A stretch of 64,000 bases of DNA from contig NZ_JABUQZ010000002.1 of the NCBI RefSeq assembly GCF_013342145.1, positions 62,001 through 126,000 on the forward strand, read 5' to 3'. This DNA is from Haloterrigena gelatinilytica (GTDB lineage Archaea > Halobacteriota > Halobacteria > Halobacteriales > Natrialbaceae). A program made the translations under genes and the position numbers. This document shows positions 1 to 9,330 of this stretch, piece after piece; the stretch's first letter is position 1; each line of letters starts with the position of its first letter. The notes below the pieces were generated by a model, which did not search any database, was not told the DNA's origin, and was given only the letters and a program-made list of their open reading frames with translations.

Positions 1-781
1 CACGCTCGCGCCGATCGTCGAGGACCCCGACGCGGCGGCGCCGACGGCGGAAAACGAAGCGGCGGTCGCGTCGCTGTCGGCCGATCCGGCGGTCTCGACG
101 GCGATCGTCAGCGGTCGCGCGCTGGCCGACGTTCGCGAGCGCATCGACGGCCCGTCAATCTACGCCGGCAACCACGGGCTCGAACTCGAGCGAAACGACT
201 CGCTCGCCGTCCACCCGGTCGCGCGCAAACGCGCCGCGCGCATCGACGAGGTGTGCGGGATCCTCGAGTCGGTGCTCGCGCCGATCCCGAACGCCCGAAT
301 CGAAAACAAGCGATTGACCGGGACGGTCCACTACCGATCCGTGCCGCCGGCGATGCGGCCGATCGTCCAGCGGCGGACGCACGCGGTCGTCGACCGGTTC
401 GGCGGCGACGCCCTCGAGGTGTCCTCCGGGAAGCGCATCCTCGAGATCGGGCCGTCGATCCCGTGGGGGAAGGGGAACGCGGTCGCGTTGATCGCGGCCG
501 ATATGCCGCCGGGGGCCGTCCCGATCTATATCGGCGACGACGTGACCGACGAATCGGCGTTCCGGACCGTCGAATCCGACGGGATCGGGATTCGCGTCGG
601 CGGCGACGAGCCGTCGGCCGCCTCCTATCGGCTCGACTCGCCCGACGCCGTCGCTCGATTCTTGGAGTGGCTCGCATCGATCACGACCGAAACCCTCGAG
701 CGGACCGAGTCGCAAGCGAGTACGCCGGCCGGAGCCGCGATCGCGGTCGACGGGTCGACGGATGATTACTCCGGGTCCTAA
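1..781 (+). CDS. otsB: trehalose-6-phosphate phosphatase, 5' end outside window
   Basis: HAD-family phosphatase that converts trehalose 6-phosphate to trehalose, a compatible solute, in the cytoplasm. The frame is already open at base 2, so the N-terminus and most of HAD motif I lie upstream; the first visible residues, TLAPIVEDPD, continue that motif. The other family hallmarks follow in order: SGR (motif II), YAGNHGLE, then WGKGNAV with the motif III lysine, and YIGDDVTDE (motif IV). About 35 residues after FLEWLAS form a low-complexity tail. A trehalose-phosphate synthase would be expected upstream but is not visible. Confidence 0.92.
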   Translation, partial: TLAPIVEDPDAAAPTAENEAAVASLSADPAVSTAIVSGRALADVRERIDGPSIYAGNHGLELERNDSLAVHPVARKRAARIDEVCGILESVLAPIPNARIENKRLTGTVHYRSVPPAMRPIVQRRTHAVVDRFGGDALEVSSGKRILEIGPSIPWGKGNAVALIAADMPPGAVPIYIGDDVTDESAFRTVESDGIGIRVGGDEPSAASYRLDSPDAVARFLEWLASITTETLERTESQASTPAGAAIAVDGSTDDYSGS

Positions 782-1006
782 GCGATATCGAGAACACGTC
801 CGTCCGCGTTCGCTGCCACGGCGACACCGGCCAGCGTCCTCCGGTGACACCGGCTGATTACCGTCGGCCGGTCTCGAGATCGCCGTCGGTCTCGACGCCG
901 ATACGAAAACCGTTTAGCCGGTCACTACTGAGTGACTCCGATCGATTATTCGAGGCTATCTCTCGTTTTCAACACCTTTCCTGACGTATAACCCAATCGA
1001 TAAAGC

Positions 1007-1017
1007 CGAAACTATTA
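1007..1017 (+). promoter_or_regulatory. possible TATA element of the 1059 gene
   Basis: CGAAACTATTA lies about 45 bases before the GTG start at 1059, at a distance compatible with a short leader. It was chosen only by composition and spacing in an AT-rich stretch. Confidence 0.35.
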
Positions 1018-1058
1018 GTTACCACTGGAAATATAGTTCGTACCGAGAGTGAACGATA

Positions 1059-1409
1059 GTGAAACTGCGTCAACCTACTGATTTCCTGATCCTTGAGGCG
1101 CTCGAGGAGAAAGGCCGAAACGTCGCAACGAATCTCGCCGAACACACGGGGAAGAGCCGCAAGAACATCAATACTCGGTTACCGGTACTCGAAGATTACG
1201 GGCTGGTCCGCAAGATCGGTCCGGCCGAACGGTCCGGACTGTACGAGATTACGTCGTCGGGTAAGGCGGCGCTCGTCTATCGCGACCAGTACGACGAGGT
1301 TGACGACTTCGAGTCGCTCATCGAAGGGCCCAGCGCCGGCGGAGTCGACGACAACGACCCGCAGGCGAGTTTCGTCCGCGGCGAGGACGACAGCGACGAC
1401 GACGAGTAA
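1059..1409 (+). CDS. PhiH1-repressor-like winged-helix protein
   Basis: A 116-residue cytoplasmic DNA-binding protein. Residues 1-75 form a winged helix: the recognition-helix segment HTGKSRKNINTRLPVLEDYG is followed by a wing ending in GLYEITSSGKAAL, the pattern of MarR-like proteins annotated in haloarchaea as PhiH1 repressor relatives. The last 30 residues are an acidic tail ending in a run of Asp. The start is GTG at 1059, because no ATG occurs earlier in this frame and the residues that follow begin the fold at once. It stands alone, and its target is unknown. Confidence 0.75.
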   Translation: MKLRQPTDFLILEALEEKGRNVATNLAEHTGKSRKNINTRLPVLEDYGLVRKIGPAERSGLYEITSSGKAALVYRDQYDEVDDFESLIEGPSAGGVDDNDPQASFVRGEDDSDDDE

Positions 1410-1562
1410 TCCGTTTCTGCCTCGGTCCGTTCGGACGATCCGCCTCGAAGCTGCGAGTAGCGTGACGTTGTGTCGCCGGCCGGCCGCCGATAGCGCCGAT
1501 GAGCCGACCTCGAGGACGGTCGGAGCCGGCTTTCGACTCCCGCGTTCCACTGCTCTCCTCGC

Positions 1563-2327
1563 TTATCCGAGCCCGCTGCCGCTGTACGCGGCGAGTTCGC
1601 GTCGCGCGCACGCGGAGAATTCCAGACTGAGTTTTCGCGGTCGATGCGCCGGCTCCGGATACGGACGCCCGCACGCCGAGCGGTCGACGTCGGCGTCGCC
1701 GTTCCAGGCGTAACTGCTCAACATCGGCGTCGCGACGATCGCGCCCCCGTGCCGGAAGGAGACGCCGTGTTCGTGATCCAGCCCGAGCGCGTGGCCGATC
1801 TCGTGGACGAGCACCTGTATCGAGCGCGTGGCCGGTTCGTTCGGCACGATAACTCGCTCGGCGTCCGCTGCCGGCGTCGAGAGCAGGTCGTCGAACGACG
1901 CGAGCGCGGCGAGGTGCCGGGCGCCGCCGACCGACGCGACGTGCGGGAGCCCGTACCCGGTCGGCGTCCGTCGCATCTGGCCGTCCGTGACGAGCAGGTT
2001 GACGTCGGCGACGGGGGTGACCGCGGGCGCTCCCACCGCGCCCGTCGCGAGCGTCAGCGGCCACTCTCCGTGACTCGTGACGCGCGCCCCGTTTTCGGTC
2101 GAGACGTCGACGGTGCCGCCGATCGAGAGGTCGAGCGTCCAGTACTCGAGATCGAAGATCCGCTCGAGGTACTCCCGAAGCCGCTCGGCGACGCCGTCGT
2201 ACTCCGCGGCGCCGCTCGAGAGCCAGACGCGGATCTCGAGGCTCTCGACCGGCTCTCGAGTCGTATACGCGAGCGTGCCGACCGAGGTGAGCGAGCCGAC
2301 GGCCCCGAGAAACGCGCGTCGCTTCAC
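1563..2327 (-). CDS. secreted metzincin-like zinc metalloprotease
   Basis: A 254-residue protein with an N-terminal export signal: MKRRAFLGAVGS, a hydrophobic stretch, and a weak Tat-like RR. The diagnostic element is HEIGHALGLDHEHG at about residues 175-188, which is the HExxHxxGxxH zinc site of metzincins. Some 15 residues later ATPMLSSYAW provides a candidate Met-turn. This suggests an extracellular or envelope-bound endopeptidase. The N-terminal 160 residues do not match a propeptide I recognise; there is no obvious cysteine-switch. Family assignment within metzincins (M10, M12, M57 or archaemetzincin-like) is open. No partner gene is adjacent. Confidence 0.75.
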   Translation of the reverse strand: MKRRAFLGAVGSLTSVGTLAYTTREPVESLEIRVWLSSGAAEYDGVAERLREYLERIFDLEYWTLDLSIGGTVDVSTENGARVTSHGEWPLTLATGAVGAPAVTPVADVNLLVTDGQMRRTPTGYGLPHVASVGGARHLAALASFDDLLSTPAADAERVIVPNEPATRSIQVLVHEIGHALGLDHEHGVSFRHGGAIVATPMLSSYAWNGDADVDRSACGRPYPEPAHRPRKLSLEFSACARRELAAYSGSGLG

Positions 2328-2423
2328 ACCGACGGCTCTCGCGGCCGACGGCCAGTTCCTATCGGTTCACATATTCGCCGCTTATCGGCGGCCCGCCGCA
2401 GCTGTCACAATCGGCGGCGGCGA

Positions 2424-2807
2424 CTACTTCGGCAGCGAACCGTTCGGGACCGGCCGCCGCGTGTCGACGACGCGAGCGCCGCGGTCGTCGATTCGGAGCT
2501 CGACCCACGCGGGGAGGTCGTCGGTCGGCGTCAGCAACAGCAAGGAGCCGTCGCTCGTTTCCACCAGCCGTCGGTCCGGATCGCGCTGTCGCATGCACGG
2601 CGTCCAGCGGTCGGTTCGAAGCCGCCGCCTGAGCTGCCAGTGGGTGTAGTAGCGATCGTTCGATCCCTCGTAGAGGCCCTCGACCGGTACGTCCGGCATC
2701 ACGTCCGTACACCCTCCCCCGAGCGGCGGCCGCTCGCCGCCGGAATACTCGTCGTTCCCATCGTAGTCGGAGGGGATCGACGCGTTCGCATCGTCGCTCG
2801 GGTTCAT
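2424..2807 (-). CDS. conserved haloarchaeal hypothetical protein
   Basis: A 127-residue protein of unknown function. The N-terminal 30 residues are acidic and disordered; the rest is a compact, basic-to-mixed domain containing YYTHWQLRRRLRTDRW and ending in a strand-rich segment (LLLLTPTDDLPAWVELRID). Two cysteines (GGCTDV and TPCMRQ) could pair or bind metal. The ATG at 2807 was chosen because GAAGG lies close upstream on the minus strand; an in-frame ATG at 2825 is the alternative. I do not recognise a family. Confidence 0.6.
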   Translation of the reverse strand: MNPSDDANASIPSDYDGNDEYSGGERPPLGGGCTDVMPDVPVEGLYEGSNDRYYTHWQLRRRLRTDRWTPCMRQRDPDRRLVETSDGSLLLLTPTDDLPAWVELRIDDRGARVVDTRRPVPNGSLPK

Positions 2808-3115
2808 ATGGCCCTTCTTTAACATCTCGTGAGTATCGGCGTTCGTGACGTATTCGCATCGACGGTCGGCGGGAGTCGGGCGCAACCAGCGCGTCGACGA
2901 CCGGGCAGTGCCCGCAGTTGAGTGACGGCCCGCTACGCCGTCTCTCCGCTCCGTCTCGGCGGGCTTTGACGGCGAGATCGGCTTTCGGTTCGACACACCG
3001 GGTTTCCGGTGAACGAACGGCGGCGATCGATCGACGATCGACGATCGGCACCGCTGAGTACCCGGGGTCGGACCCGTCGCGTGCTCGCTAAGCGGTCCCG
3101 CCGGTCGACCGCCGC
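2808..3115. other. intergenic, no gene seen
   Basis: This stretch lies between two minus-strand genes. Its reading frames lack protein-like composition and look like translated GC-rich spacer. No repeat or RNA gene was seen. Confidence 0.5.
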
Positions 3116-5251
3116 TCAGGGCGGCTGCGGGCCGCCGCTGGCTTCGAAGAACTTCTCGAGGACCGCCTTCATCCCCTTCCGGAGGTGCTGGTGCATCGTC
3201 GGCGGCGAGACGTTCATCGCCTCGGCGATCTCCTCGCCGGTGCTCTCGCGGGGCCACTCGAAGAAGCCGCTGTAGTAGGCGAGTCGCAGCGTCGTCAGCT
3301 GTCGATCGGTCAGTTGGTCGAAGATGCGATCCCGCCGCTGAGCGGCGGTTCGAACCGGGCGGTCGATCTCGCGGCGCGCGACGAGTTCGGTGTTCTCGTA
3401 GATCACCGTCAACGCCTTCGCGATCTCGCGGACGTTCGCGTCCTGCGAGACCTCGATCAGACAGGTTCCGACGCCGTCGTCGACGGTGACCTCGCGGAAC
3501 GTCGCGCCGTGGTTCGCGAGCGTTCGGACCCCCGACTTCGCGAGGCGAATCTCGATCGTGCAGTTCTCGCCGCCGTCGTGAATGAGCCGACAGTTCTCGA
3601 TCGACGGATGTGCCTCGGCCTCCTCGAGGACGGTCTCGCCGTCGAGGCCGTCGATCGTGACGTATTGGACGGTGCGGCCGTCCGCCGTCGTTCCGGCCCA
3701 CTCGAGCGAGACGGTACAGCCGTACCGCTCGGAGAGATCGAACGAGAAGGTGTTGCCGCCGTCGATCCGGAACTCGAGTTCGACGACCGTGTCGGCGAAC
3801 AGCAGCTGGCGGTTCTTGACGGCCATGATCGTGAAGCCGATCGTCTCGCCGAGCAGGCCGAACCCGGCTCGCTCGCCCTCTCCGAAGGCGTCTTCGCGGT
3901 CCGCGAGGACCGTCAGGACGCCGTAGACCGAGTCGTTGTGGCTGATCGGAACGGCGATCGCGGACCGGACGCCGTCCGTCCGGGCGGCCCTGCAGAGCGA
4001 TTCGGGCATCGAATCGCTCGTCGGGATGCGCGTCGCCGTCTGGATCTCGCCGGTCTCGGCGGCCTGCTGGACCAGATACGCGTGGCCCTCCTCGAGTTCC
4101 TTCGCGCGGTCGAGGTACGCGTCCACGTCGCCGGCGCCGGTTCGGAAGGCGAGGGACCCCTCGCCCGTCCGCTCGGCGATCCAGGCCCCGCAGTACAGCT
4201 CCGACTCAACGAGCTGGTCGCAGACCTCCCGTTCGATGGCCTCCCGGGAGGGTGCCTCGACCAGCGTGTCGATCACCTGTCCGACGACCGCGCTGATCCT
4301 GTTGAGCGTCTCGAGTTCGTCCCGTCGCGATCGCAGCTCTCGCTCTCGACGCATCCGCTCGGTAATGTCTCTGGCGAGCCAGACGACGGCGTTCCGGCCG
4401 TCGATCGGTTCGTCGATCGGGACGACCCGCCCCTCGTACCGTCGGCAGCCGTCGGTCGTTCTCGCCTCGTACTCGATCGACTGTACGTCGCCGGTCCGGA
4501 GCGTTCGATCGACACACGCCTGCAACTCCGCGGCCCTGTCGTCGGGAAACACCTCCGCGAGGTTCTTCCCGGGCAGTTCGTCGGCCGTCGTCGTGTAGAG
4601 ATCGGCGGCGTCGGACCGGACCTTCGCCTCGAGGTAGGTGCCGTCGGCGGCGATGACGAAGGCCTCGTCGGGCAACTCGTTCGCGAGGATGCGGTGGTAC
4701 TCGCCGGTCGATTCCGTCGCCGGCCGACTCTCGACCGGGGCTGCGGAGACGCCGACCGCCCGGCCTGCACCGTTCGCCGCCGTGGCGGACGTCGGTTCGC
4801 CGGCGGTCTCGCCGGCGCTGACTGCCCCGCCGAGCGTGCGGATCGCATCGACGATCCGCTCGACCGGGTCCCCGTCGCCGTCGAGGGGCGCGTACTCGGC
4901 GGCGCCGCCCCGCAGCGCCGCCGCCGCGAGCGCCTCACTGCCGGTCGGCGGGGCGACGACCGTCGGCGCGTCCGGCCACGCCTCGAACAGCCGTTCGAGG
5001 GCGGTCCGAACCCGTTCGGGACGCTCGAGTTCGAGGACGAACCCGGCGGGAACCGACGGCCCCGCGTCGGACTCGCTTTCCCCGTCGGACTCGTTTTCCC
5101 CGTCGAAGACTGACTCGAGATCGTCCTCGAGGGCCGCTGGCGTGATCGATCGAACGCCGGCCGAAGACGCTTCGCAAAGCCGTGCCTGGAGCGACTCCGT
5201 GTGAGACGTCGAGATGTGTACGATCGGGCCGGAACGGATCTCGGGGGACAT
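3116..5251 (-). CDS. HTH_10 (bacterio-opsin activator type) PAS-GAF sensor-regulator
   Basis: A 711-residue cytoplasmic one-component sensor and transcription regulator of the Bat/HTH_10 family. Order of parts: a poorly conserved receiver-like N-terminus (about 1-150) with an acidic linker; a PAS domain (about 185-300; ILANELPDEAFVIAADGTYL, then EYEARTTDGCRRYEG and DITER); a GAF domain (about 330-480); the BAT strand-rich region (about 490-640); and the HTH_10 helix-turn-helix at the end (LTDRQLTTLRLAYYSGFFEW, then TGEEIAEAMNVSPPTMHQHL). GAF and PAS suggest redox, light or small-molecule input. A triple operator-like element lies 260-325 bases upstream of its start, making autoregulation possible. 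Confidence 0.88.
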   Translation of the reverse strand: MSPEIRSGPIVHISTSHTESLQARLCEASSAGVRSITPAALEDDLESVFDGENESDGESESDAGPSVPAGFVLELERPERVRTALERLFEAWPDAPTVVAPPTGSEALAAAALRGGAAEYAPLDGDGDPVERIVDAIRTLGGAVSAGETAGEPTSATAANGAGRAVGVSAAPVESRPATESTGEYHRILANELPDEAFVIAADGTYLEAKVRSDAADLYTTTADELPGKNLAEVFPDDRAAELQACVDRTLRTGDVQSIEYEARTTDGCRRYEGRVVPIDEPIDGRNAVVWLARDITERMRRERELRSRRDELETLNRISAVVGQVIDTLVEAPSREAIEREVCDQLVESELYCGAWIAERTGEGSLAFRTGAGDVDAYLDRAKELEEGHAYLVQQAAETGEIQTATRIPTSDSMPESLCRAARTDGVRSAIAVPISHNDSVYGVLTVLADREDAFGEGERAGFGLLGETIGFTIMAVKNRQLLFADTVVELEFRIDGGNTFSFDLSERYGCTVSLEWAGTTADGRTVQYVTIDGLDGETVLEEAEAHPSIENCRLIHDGGENCTIEIRLAKSGVRTLANHGATFREVTVDDGVGTCLIEVSQDANVREIAKALTVIYENTELVARREIDRPVRTAAQRRDRIFDQLTDRQLTTLRLAYYSGFFEWPRESTGEEIAEAMNVSPPTMHQHLRKGMKAVLEKFFEASGGPQPP

Positions 5252-5508
5252 TCGATGGGGGACCGTGTGGTTCGTGACCGCTTGAAAGCGTCATTTCAGG
5301 AAAAGATTTTCGCAGAATAAAAGCGTACTGGTACTGGATATCCCGAACGGTTACGGCTACGAACGGCGTTCAACGGCCGCTGCGATCGGTACTCCGAGGG
5401 AGTTGCTTTCCTCTCCGTCGCTCGACGATATCGTTCGCTCCCGGTGGGCCGCCTCGGACCGTTCGCCCGTCACGGCCGCGGTGAAGTACCGCTACCACGA
5501 ACACCGTC

Positions 5509-5576
5509 TACACATTCTAAACAGTCCACACATTCTAAACAGTGTAAAATCGGAACTACACGTTTAGAACGTGTAT
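5509..5576. promoter_or_regulatory. three-copy operator-like palindrome cluster
   Basis: Two direct copies of CACATTCTAAACAGT begin at 5511 and 5529 (period 18). A third copy in the other orientation, TACACGTTTAGAACGTGTA at 5557-5575, is a perfect 8+3+8 palindrome whose reverse complement TACACGTTCTAAACGTGTA aligns with the first two. The shared core is ACAC-TTCTAAAC-GTGT. It lies in the 377-base spacer between two minus-strand genes, upstream of the HTH_10 regulator. Confidence 0.6.
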
Positions 5577-5628
5577 GCCGTGTAGATCCGCTGTTTTTCC
5601 GACTCAGCAAGAACCCGCTCGAACGCGA

Positions 5629-6477
5629 CTAGAGTCGGCGCATGAACTTCGGCAGGATCCCCCGCTCGCTCGAGTCGGACGCGGCGGCCGGTTCGGCGCC
5701 CGGGTGGTCGAACTCCGCCCCGTCTTCGGCGGACTCGGCGTCGTCGAACGCGTCGGCGCTCGCTCCGCCTCGGCCGGCCGTCTGCTGCCCGGTCGCGTTC
5801 TGTCCGGACGCCGACTGCCCGGCGGTGTTCGGTCCGGCGGGCTCGGTACCGGCGGGACTCGAGGCGGTTTCCGCGGCGGCCGCTCCCGGTTCCGCTTCGC
5901 CGGCGACCGTCCCGGGATCGGCGACGCCGTCACCAGCGGTTTCGGAATCGGGGGCGTCGGCGCCGGCCGGCGATCCCGCGCCGATTTCGGTCTCGAGGAC
6001 GGCGTCGAACTCCTCCTGGGTTCGCGGACCGAAGTAGAAGGGCTGATCGGGCCGGAGGTACTCGCGGAACTGGAAGTTGGCGTACCCCGCCCCGGCCAGC
6101 GCGAGGACGACCAGCGGTTCGACGCCGATCACGGTGGGGCCGGCGGTCAGGATGACGAGAAAGACCGATAGCGGCGAGTAGACGTAGTAGGCGAGCAGCC
6201 GAAACCAGGTGGCGACGTAGCCGTCGATGACGTAGGCATACAGTCCGTAGGCGCCGACGGCCAGTCCCGCGTCGGCGTAGATGGAGACCAGCAGACCGGC
6301 TTCGCCGGCGACGAAGATGTGGATGTGCGCCGCCAGCGCCCCCATCAGGACCGTCGTCCGGTTAACGTACGTCTCGTCTAACGCCATGCCGACGACGAGC
6401 ACCGCGATCTGGATCAACGGCGCCGCTAACCACCAGGGGAGGGAACTGAGGAGGAACCCGAGGGACACGTCGATCAC
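5629..6477 (-). CDS. multi-pass membrane protein with Ala/Gly-rich cytoplasmic tail
   Basis: A 282-residue hypothetical membrane protein. About six hydrophobic segments fill residues 5-150 (for example FLLSSLPWWLAAPLIQIAVL and YSPLSVFLVILTAGPTVIG). A short amphipathic region FREYLRPDQPFYFGPRTQEE follows, then about 100 residues of low-complexity Ala/Gly/Thr/Glu, ending in a basic GILPKFMRRL. The GTG at 6477 was chosen because the residues before it (back to 6597) are basic, non-hydrophobic and overlap the divergent promoter region. No family recognised. Confidence 0.7.
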   Translation of the reverse strand: MIDVSLGFLLSSLPWWLAAPLIQIAVLVVGMALDETYVNRTTVLMGALAAHIHIFVAGEAGLLVSIYADAGLAVGAYGLYAYVIDGYVATWFRLLAYYVYSPLSVFLVILTAGPTVIGVEPLVVLALAGAGYANFQFREYLRPDQPFYFGPRTQEEFDAVLETEIGAGSPAGADAPDSETAGDGVADPGTVAGEAEPGAAAAETASSPAGTEPAGPNTAGQSASGQNATGQQTAGRGGASADAFDDAESAEDGAEFDHPGAEPAAASDSSERGILPKFMRRL

Positions 6478-6627
6478 AGCTGTTCGTGTGGAGGGATCCG
6501 TCCCGCGTCCTTTAACGTTCGTCCCGTTTCGAGATTCGATACGAACGCCGAGTCCGTCGCCGATTCTTGTAACGGGCCGTACAATTCTTCGAAACAATCA
6601 TTAGCCCGCAGCGAACACCGTAACGGT

Positions 6628-7017
6628 ATGGCCAAAGATACCGTCAGGTACCCGGACGAGGTCGTCGAGGCGATCGACGAACTGGTCGACGACGGTATGT
6701 TCGAGAGCAAATCCGAGTTCTACCGCTTCTCCGCGGAGTACGTCCTCACGCTGCTCAACAACGACCACGAGGTGAAGACGTTCAACTTCGACGAGATCAA
6801 GACCGAACTCGACATCTCCGAGGAGGATCACGCGAAGGCGCTGGGTGCCGACGGTGGAACCTTCTTCCTCGACGCCGTGATCACCGTTCGCAAACACGGG
6901 CTTCGAGGCGACTACGAGGCCGCCGAGCGGTTCATCGACACCCACTACGAGTCGACCGATCAGGAGTGTATCATCCTCGAGGAACTGCTCGGAACCTACC
7001 GTTCGGAGCCGACGTAA
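6628..7017 (+). CDS. ribbon-helix-helix DNA-binding protein
   Basis: A 129-residue transcription regulator. Residues 1-45 show the ribbon-helix-helix pattern: a short strand DTVRYPDEVVEAIDELVDDG followed by FESKSEFYRFSAEYVL, where SKSEFYR is the second-helix signature. The C-terminal 80 residues form a helical extension of unknown role, so it is longer than simple CopG-type proteins and resembles the long RHH regulators of haloarchaea. It is divergent from the membrane gene on its left, with about 150 bases between the two starts, so it may regulate that neighbour. Target unknown. Confidence 0.8.
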   Translation: MAKDTVRYPDEVVEAIDELVDDGMFESKSEFYRFSAEYVLTLLNNDHEVKTFNFDEIKTELDISEEDHAKALGADGGTFFLDAVITVRKHGLRGDYEAAERFIDTHYESTDQECIILEELLGTYRSEPT

Positions 7018-7093
7018 CGCGACCCGAAGCCGTCGTTGCTCCGACATCGCCCTGTCGTCCGTAGCGATTCGCTCGATCGCCCGCGACTCGAAC

Positions 7094-8791
7094 TCACGAA
7101 TCGAACGGCCGGCCGAGCGCCTCGAGATCGACGTGCTCGCCGACCAGCGCCGCGGCGCGGTCGTACGGCGTCGACCCGGACCCGACCGTCCGCTCGGTCT
7201 GCGAACCCGACTCCGAAGCGGCTGCTGACGCGGGCTCCTCGCCGGCATCCGTTCCCGTTCCAGCCGTCTCGGCACTGTGACGCGGGCGATCGGTTCCCGT
7301 CTCGGACGCGACGGCCTCGAGAAACGCCGTTCGGACCGCCTCGTTGTCGAACAGGCCGTGGAGATACGTGCCGAGCACGCGTCCGCGGGCCGCGCTCGAG
7401 TCGCCGAGCGGTCGGGCGATCGCTTCGCGCTCGGCCTCGAGCACGCGCGTCCGTCCGGCGTGGATCTCGTAGCCAGACGCGGTGCCCTCGGCGCCGGCCA
7501 GCAGCGGCGACGCGGACCCGTCGACTGGGACCGTCGTCTGCTCGACGCGCTTGGTCCCCTCGAACCGCGTCTCGACCGGTAACAGCCCGAGTCCCTCGAC
7601 GACGGCGTCGTCGCCGGTCCCCTCGAGCGCCGCGTTCGTAATCCGTTCCCCGAGCATCTGGTAGCCGCCGCAGACGCCGACGATCGGCCCGTCGAACGCC
7701 GCGAGCGCGTCGGCGAAGCCGGCCTCGTGGAGCGCCAGCAGATCGTCGACGGTGTTCTTCGTTCCCGGGAGGACGACCGCGTCGGCGTCGACGGCCGCGA
7801 GCGGATCGGTACTGACCGCCTGTCCCTCGGCCGCCGACTCCGCGTCGACTGGCACGAACGCGACCGAGACGCCCGGCTCCGCGGCCAGCGCCTCGAGGTC
7901 CGTCGCGTTCGAAATCCTGGGGAGGCGCGGCACGGCGACGGTGAGCCGCCGGTCGTCGGGAACGCCGTCGTCGTCGCCCAGCACGCCGCGCTCGCGTTTC
8001 GATGGAAGGCCGACGCTGTCCTCCTCGGGGAGGCCGGGATCGTCGTACGGGAGGACGCCCAGGATCGGCACGCCGGTCTTCGACTCGATCTCCTCGATGC
8101 CGGGCTCGAGCAGCGACCGGTCGCCGCGGAACTTGGTGATCACGGCGCCGACGACCCGATCGCGCAGCGCGTCGGGGAGCAGTTCGATCGTCCCGTAGAG
8201 GCTGGCGAAGGCCCCGCCGCGCTCGATGTCGACCAGCAGGAGGATGTCGGCGTCGGCGAACCGCGCGGTTTCGACGTTCGCGAGGTCCCGATCGTGGAGG
8301 TTGATCTCGCCGATGCTGCCGGCGCCCTCCGCGACGATCACGTCGTGGTCGGCCGCGAGTCGCCGGTAGGACTCTTCGGCTGCGGCGCGGGCCTCGTCCC
8401 AGAACTCCTCGTAGTACCGGCCCGCGGGGACGTGCTCGTGGGCCCGTCCCTGCAGGACCAGCTGGCTCTCCCCGTCGCCGCGCGGTTTGAGCAGGACCGG
8501 GTTGCAGTCCGTAGTGGGGGTGATGCGGGCCGCTCGAGCCTGGACGAACTGGGAGACGCCGATCTCGCCCCACTTGTCGACATCCGGTTCGTCGCTCTCG
8601 TCGGTGTCGCTTCGGTCGTCGCCGGCCGCTGCTTCGGGTCGTACGACGACTCGAGCGTTGTTGCTCATGTTCTGTCCCTTGAACGGGGCGACCGAGACGC
8701 CTCGATCGGCGAGCAGCCGACAGAGACCCGCGGCAACCGTCGATTTGCCGACGTGGCTCGCGGTTCCGGCGACGAGCAGCGTTCTGGTCAT
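7094..8791 (-). CDS. cbiP: cobyric acid synthase
   Basis: Glutamine-dependent amidase that converts adenosylcobyrinic acid a,c-diamide to adenosylcobyric acid in cobamide synthesis. The 565-residue protein begins with the P-loop-like [19 protein letters not shown] of the dethiobiotin-synthetase-like domain. At about residue 373 it carries the class I amidotransferase nucleophile ([10 protein letters not shown]), with YEIHAGRTR and YLHGLFDN downstream. A 60-residue acidic, low-complexity insertion precedes the last helix, so the protein is longer than typical CobQ. The ATG at 8791 is preferred over 8806 because TRTLLVAG starts the fold. cobA lies about 6 kb away across the origin module. Confidence 0.93.
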   Translation of the reverse strand: MTRTLLVAGTASHVGKSTVAAGLCRLLADRGVSVAPFKGQNMSNNARVVVRPEAAAGDDRSDTDESDEPDVDKWGEIGVSQFVQARAARITPTTDCNPVLLKPRGDGESQLVLQGRAHEHVPAGRYYEEFWDEARAAAEESYRRLAADHDVIVAEGAGSIGEINLHDRDLANVETARFADADILLLVDIERGGAFASLYGTIELLPDALRDRVVGAVITKFRGDRSLLEPGIEEIESKTGVPILGVLPYDDPGLPEEDSVGLPSKRERGVLGDDDGVPDDRRLTVAVPRLPRISNATDLEALAAEPGVSVAFVPVDAESAAEGQAVSTDPLAAVDADAVVLPGTKNTVDDLLALHEAGFADALAAFDGPIVGVCGGYQMLGERITNAALEGTGDDAVVEGLGLLPVETRFEGTKRVEQTTVPVDGSASPLLAGAEGTASGYEIHAGRTRVLEAEREAIARPLGDSSAARGRVLGTYLHGLFDNEAVRTAFLEAVASETGTDRPRHSAETAGTGTDAGEEPASAAASESGSQTERTVGSGSTPYDRAAALVGEHVDLEALGRPFDS

Positions 8792-8828
8792 TCGCGTGGG
8801 TCTCATTCGCGCGGCGTTCGGTATCGTC

Positions 8829-9047
8829 CTATCGATTCGTCGGAACGGATCCGGGCCGTCTCGAGGCCGTTAGATTACTATTCGTCGTTGTAGGGTCTGA
8901 CAGCTGGCCGTCCTCGAAGTCGACTTCTTCGCCGGGATGGGGTTCGATGTGGGGTAGGATCTCGTAGGGGATGACGGTCGCTTTCCGGATTACCACTATA
9001 GGATCCGAGACGATTTTCGAATCCTTCAGCGTACCTCTTTTGTTCAT
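8829..9047 (-). CDS. possible small hypothetical or gene remnant
   Basis: A 72-codon frame. Its first 50 residues look protein-like ([20 protein letters not shown], then [12 protein letters not shown]); the tail is unconvincing. It fills the gap between the cbiP start and the outermost origin repeat. It is unrecognised and could be a truncated gene left at the module boundary, or chance. Confidence 0.25.
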   Translation of the reverse strand: MNKRGTLKDSKIVSDPIVVIRKATVIPYEILPHIEPHPGEEVDFEDGQLSDPTTTNSNLTASRRPGSVPTNR

Positions 9048-9055
9048 CGGGGACA

Positions 9056-9080
9056 GTCACACACCACTTTTGCAAGTGGA
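9056..9080 (-). repeat. origin repeat A1
   Basis: Reads CACACCACTTTTGCAAGTG on the plus strand. It is the outermost left copy and is inverted relative to the outermost right copy at 12094. Confidence 0.75.
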
Positions 9081-9130
9081 GCTGTTCCGAACGAGCTGTG
9101 ATTCCTGCTGTCGTAATGTCCAGTGAGAGA

Positions 9131-9154
9131 GGGAGGGGGTGCCCCAGTGTAAAC
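9131..9154 (-). repeat. ORB-like box with G-string
   Basis: GGGGGTGCCCCAGTGTAAAC on the plus strand. The reverse complement begins GTTTACACTGG, like the boxes at 60.4-60.9 kb, next to a G/C string. Confidence 0.55.
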
Positions 9155-9193
9155 TCGAGATATTCGGGACGTAGACACCACTAAGCTTCTGTC

Positions 9194-9217
9194 TTCACTT
9201 GCAACGATACTGTGTCC
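9194..9217 (+). repeat. origin repeat A2, diverged
   Basis: TTCACTTGCAACGATACTGTG. It keeps the TTCACTTG half and a decayed GTGTG half. Confidence 0.55.
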
Positions 9218-9310
9218 GAGTTGGCTACTGTCTCTAATGAGGAGTGTTCCCCAACATCGAATCGATAGTCGACCTAAGTGAGATTAGACTCCGTTGATTG
9301 ACTACTCTGA

Positions 9311-9326
9311 CACACCACGAGCTACG
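9311..9326 (-). repeat. origin repeat A3, half copy
   Basis: CACACCACGAGCTACG. Only the CACACCAC half is well kept. Confidence 0.4.
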
Positions 9327-9330
9327 AGAA

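Noticed and set aside
2424-3701. 425-codon minus-strand frame
   Set aside because: Only its last 127 codons are protein-like; the rest is Arg-rich and overlaps the HTH_10 gene in another frame.
3185-5113. 642-codon plus-strand frame
   Set aside because: Antisense to the HTH_10 sensor gene; no recognisable fold and an Asp/Arg/Gly-rich composition.
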